A DNA stretch of 64,000 nucleotides from Dipteronia dyeriana (Eukaryota > Streptophyta > Magnoliopsida > Sapindales > Sapindaceae): contig CM065295.1 in the NCBI GenBank assembly GCA_032871835.1, forward strand, positions 66,830,687 through 66,894,686, read 5' to 3'. The notes below the pieces were generated by a model, which saw only the letters and a program-made list of their open reading frames with translations, had not been told where the DNA came from and made no database searches. This document shows, in pieces, positions 63,616 to 64,000 of this stretch (within the stretch, counting starts at the first letter, position 1; every line of letters begins with the position of its first letter). Made by a program: the position numbers and the translations under genes.

Positions 63616-64000
63616 TTTAATAGCTTATGGTTATCTGAAAATCACAATCGGAGTCAGAACTTCTGGTCTAATAAAAATCAGAGGAATTTAAAATTTCAGA
63701 TATATAAAGGAATATTTGTGAGTAAATAAATCTAAAAGTTTCATGTTCCAGTAATGATAAATAAATCCATACACTTCAGGTTTTTGGATGAGTGACCAAA
63801 TTGTTTAAATAAAAATTACGTTAAAATAAATAAATTGTGAGAAAGTAAATTGCGTAAAAATAAAATGGGATAAACGAAATCCAGAACTACAGATTCTGGT
63901 ATTGATATATAAAAATCTAGAAACTTCAGGTTCTAGTAATAATAAATTCAGAAGCTTCGGTAAATAAATATAGGAACTTCAGGTTCCGGTGGTAATAAAT
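63616..64000 (-). repeat. Copia-3 leader with short degenerate repeats
   Basis: Variants of acttcaggttctggtaataa recur at about 45-60 base spacing (near 63740, 63773, 63890, 63926 and 63977). They probably belong to the untranslated leader of Copia-3 before gag. The window ends inside it. Confidence 0.6.

Larger units (their letters stand above)
57300..64000 (-). mobile_element. Copia-3: decayed Ty1/copia element, minus strand, 5' end beyond window
   Basis: Read on the minus strand the order is gag (from 63615 down), protease, integrase, RT, RNase H, then a 3' LTR-like region below about 57860. The polypurine-like aatcagggggagt lies at about plus 57846-57858. The 5' LTR and primer binding site are beyond 64000. 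Every domain is broken. A solo LTR (58632-59610) has inserted in the RT gene. It is a different family from Copia-1 and Copia-2. Confidence 0.88.

Overview
This is a nuclear genome window from a flowering plant, most likely a eudicot. It is very AT-rich, its genes carry GT-AG introns, and it holds many Ty1/copia, LINE, hAT, Mutator-like and MITE remnants. The four intact host genes are all plant families. The species cannot be told from the sequence.

Layout. Positions 1 to about 34 kb are a transposon graveyard. Copia-1 (1-12328) is a decayed copia element with long LTRs (the 5' LTR is cut by the window edge). It is itself invaded by a small TIR element (1000-2229) and by a 2.2-kb solo LTR (4797-7016, target duplication TTAAG). 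Then come fragments of three LINEs (12.3-13.5, 17.7-18.3 and 19.2-20.9 kb), a MITE (14161-14565), a truncated Tnt1-like copia (Copia-2, 21355 to about 22.7 kb), a Mutator-like TIR element (23416-25771) split by a solo LTR of the Copia-1 family (23739-25529, duplication TGATT), and a second Mutator-like element (25882-27676, 9-bp duplication CTATTATTA) split by a hAT-like element. A hAT transposase relic (30.4-32.5 kb) and AT-rich repeats follow.

The gene island runs from 34.3 to 56.6 kb: UDP-glucose 6-dehydrogenase (+), a two-coding-exon ELM2/SANT-type nuclear protein (+), a four-finger C2H2 zinc-finger protein (+), and a complete 15-exon plastidial alpha-glucan phosphorylase (-). The last was assembled here from splice junctions: 2940 coding bases and 979 residues, with every junction in frame. 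UGD makes UDP-glucuronate for cell-wall polysaccharides. The phosphorylase works on plastid starch and malto-oligosaccharides using glucose-1-phosphate. Both draw on hexose-phosphate metabolism, but the genes look like independent neighbours. From memory, the order resembles Arabidopsis chromosome 1 (UGD1 region) and chromosome 3 (UGD2-PHS1 region), suggesting conserved microsynteny.

From about 57.3 kb to the end lies Copia-3 on the minus strand (gag, protease, integrase, RT, RNase H, all broken), with a 979-bp solo LTR nested in its RT gene (58632-59610, duplication GGATC).

No obviously new functional system was found. The points most worth a second look are a perfect 54-bp tandem duplication in the regulatory insertion of the phosphorylase, a three-copy MITE family with TIR TACGYAYTGATATAA, the nested elements dated by exact target duplications, a tRNA-derived SINE-like family, and the conserved gene order.
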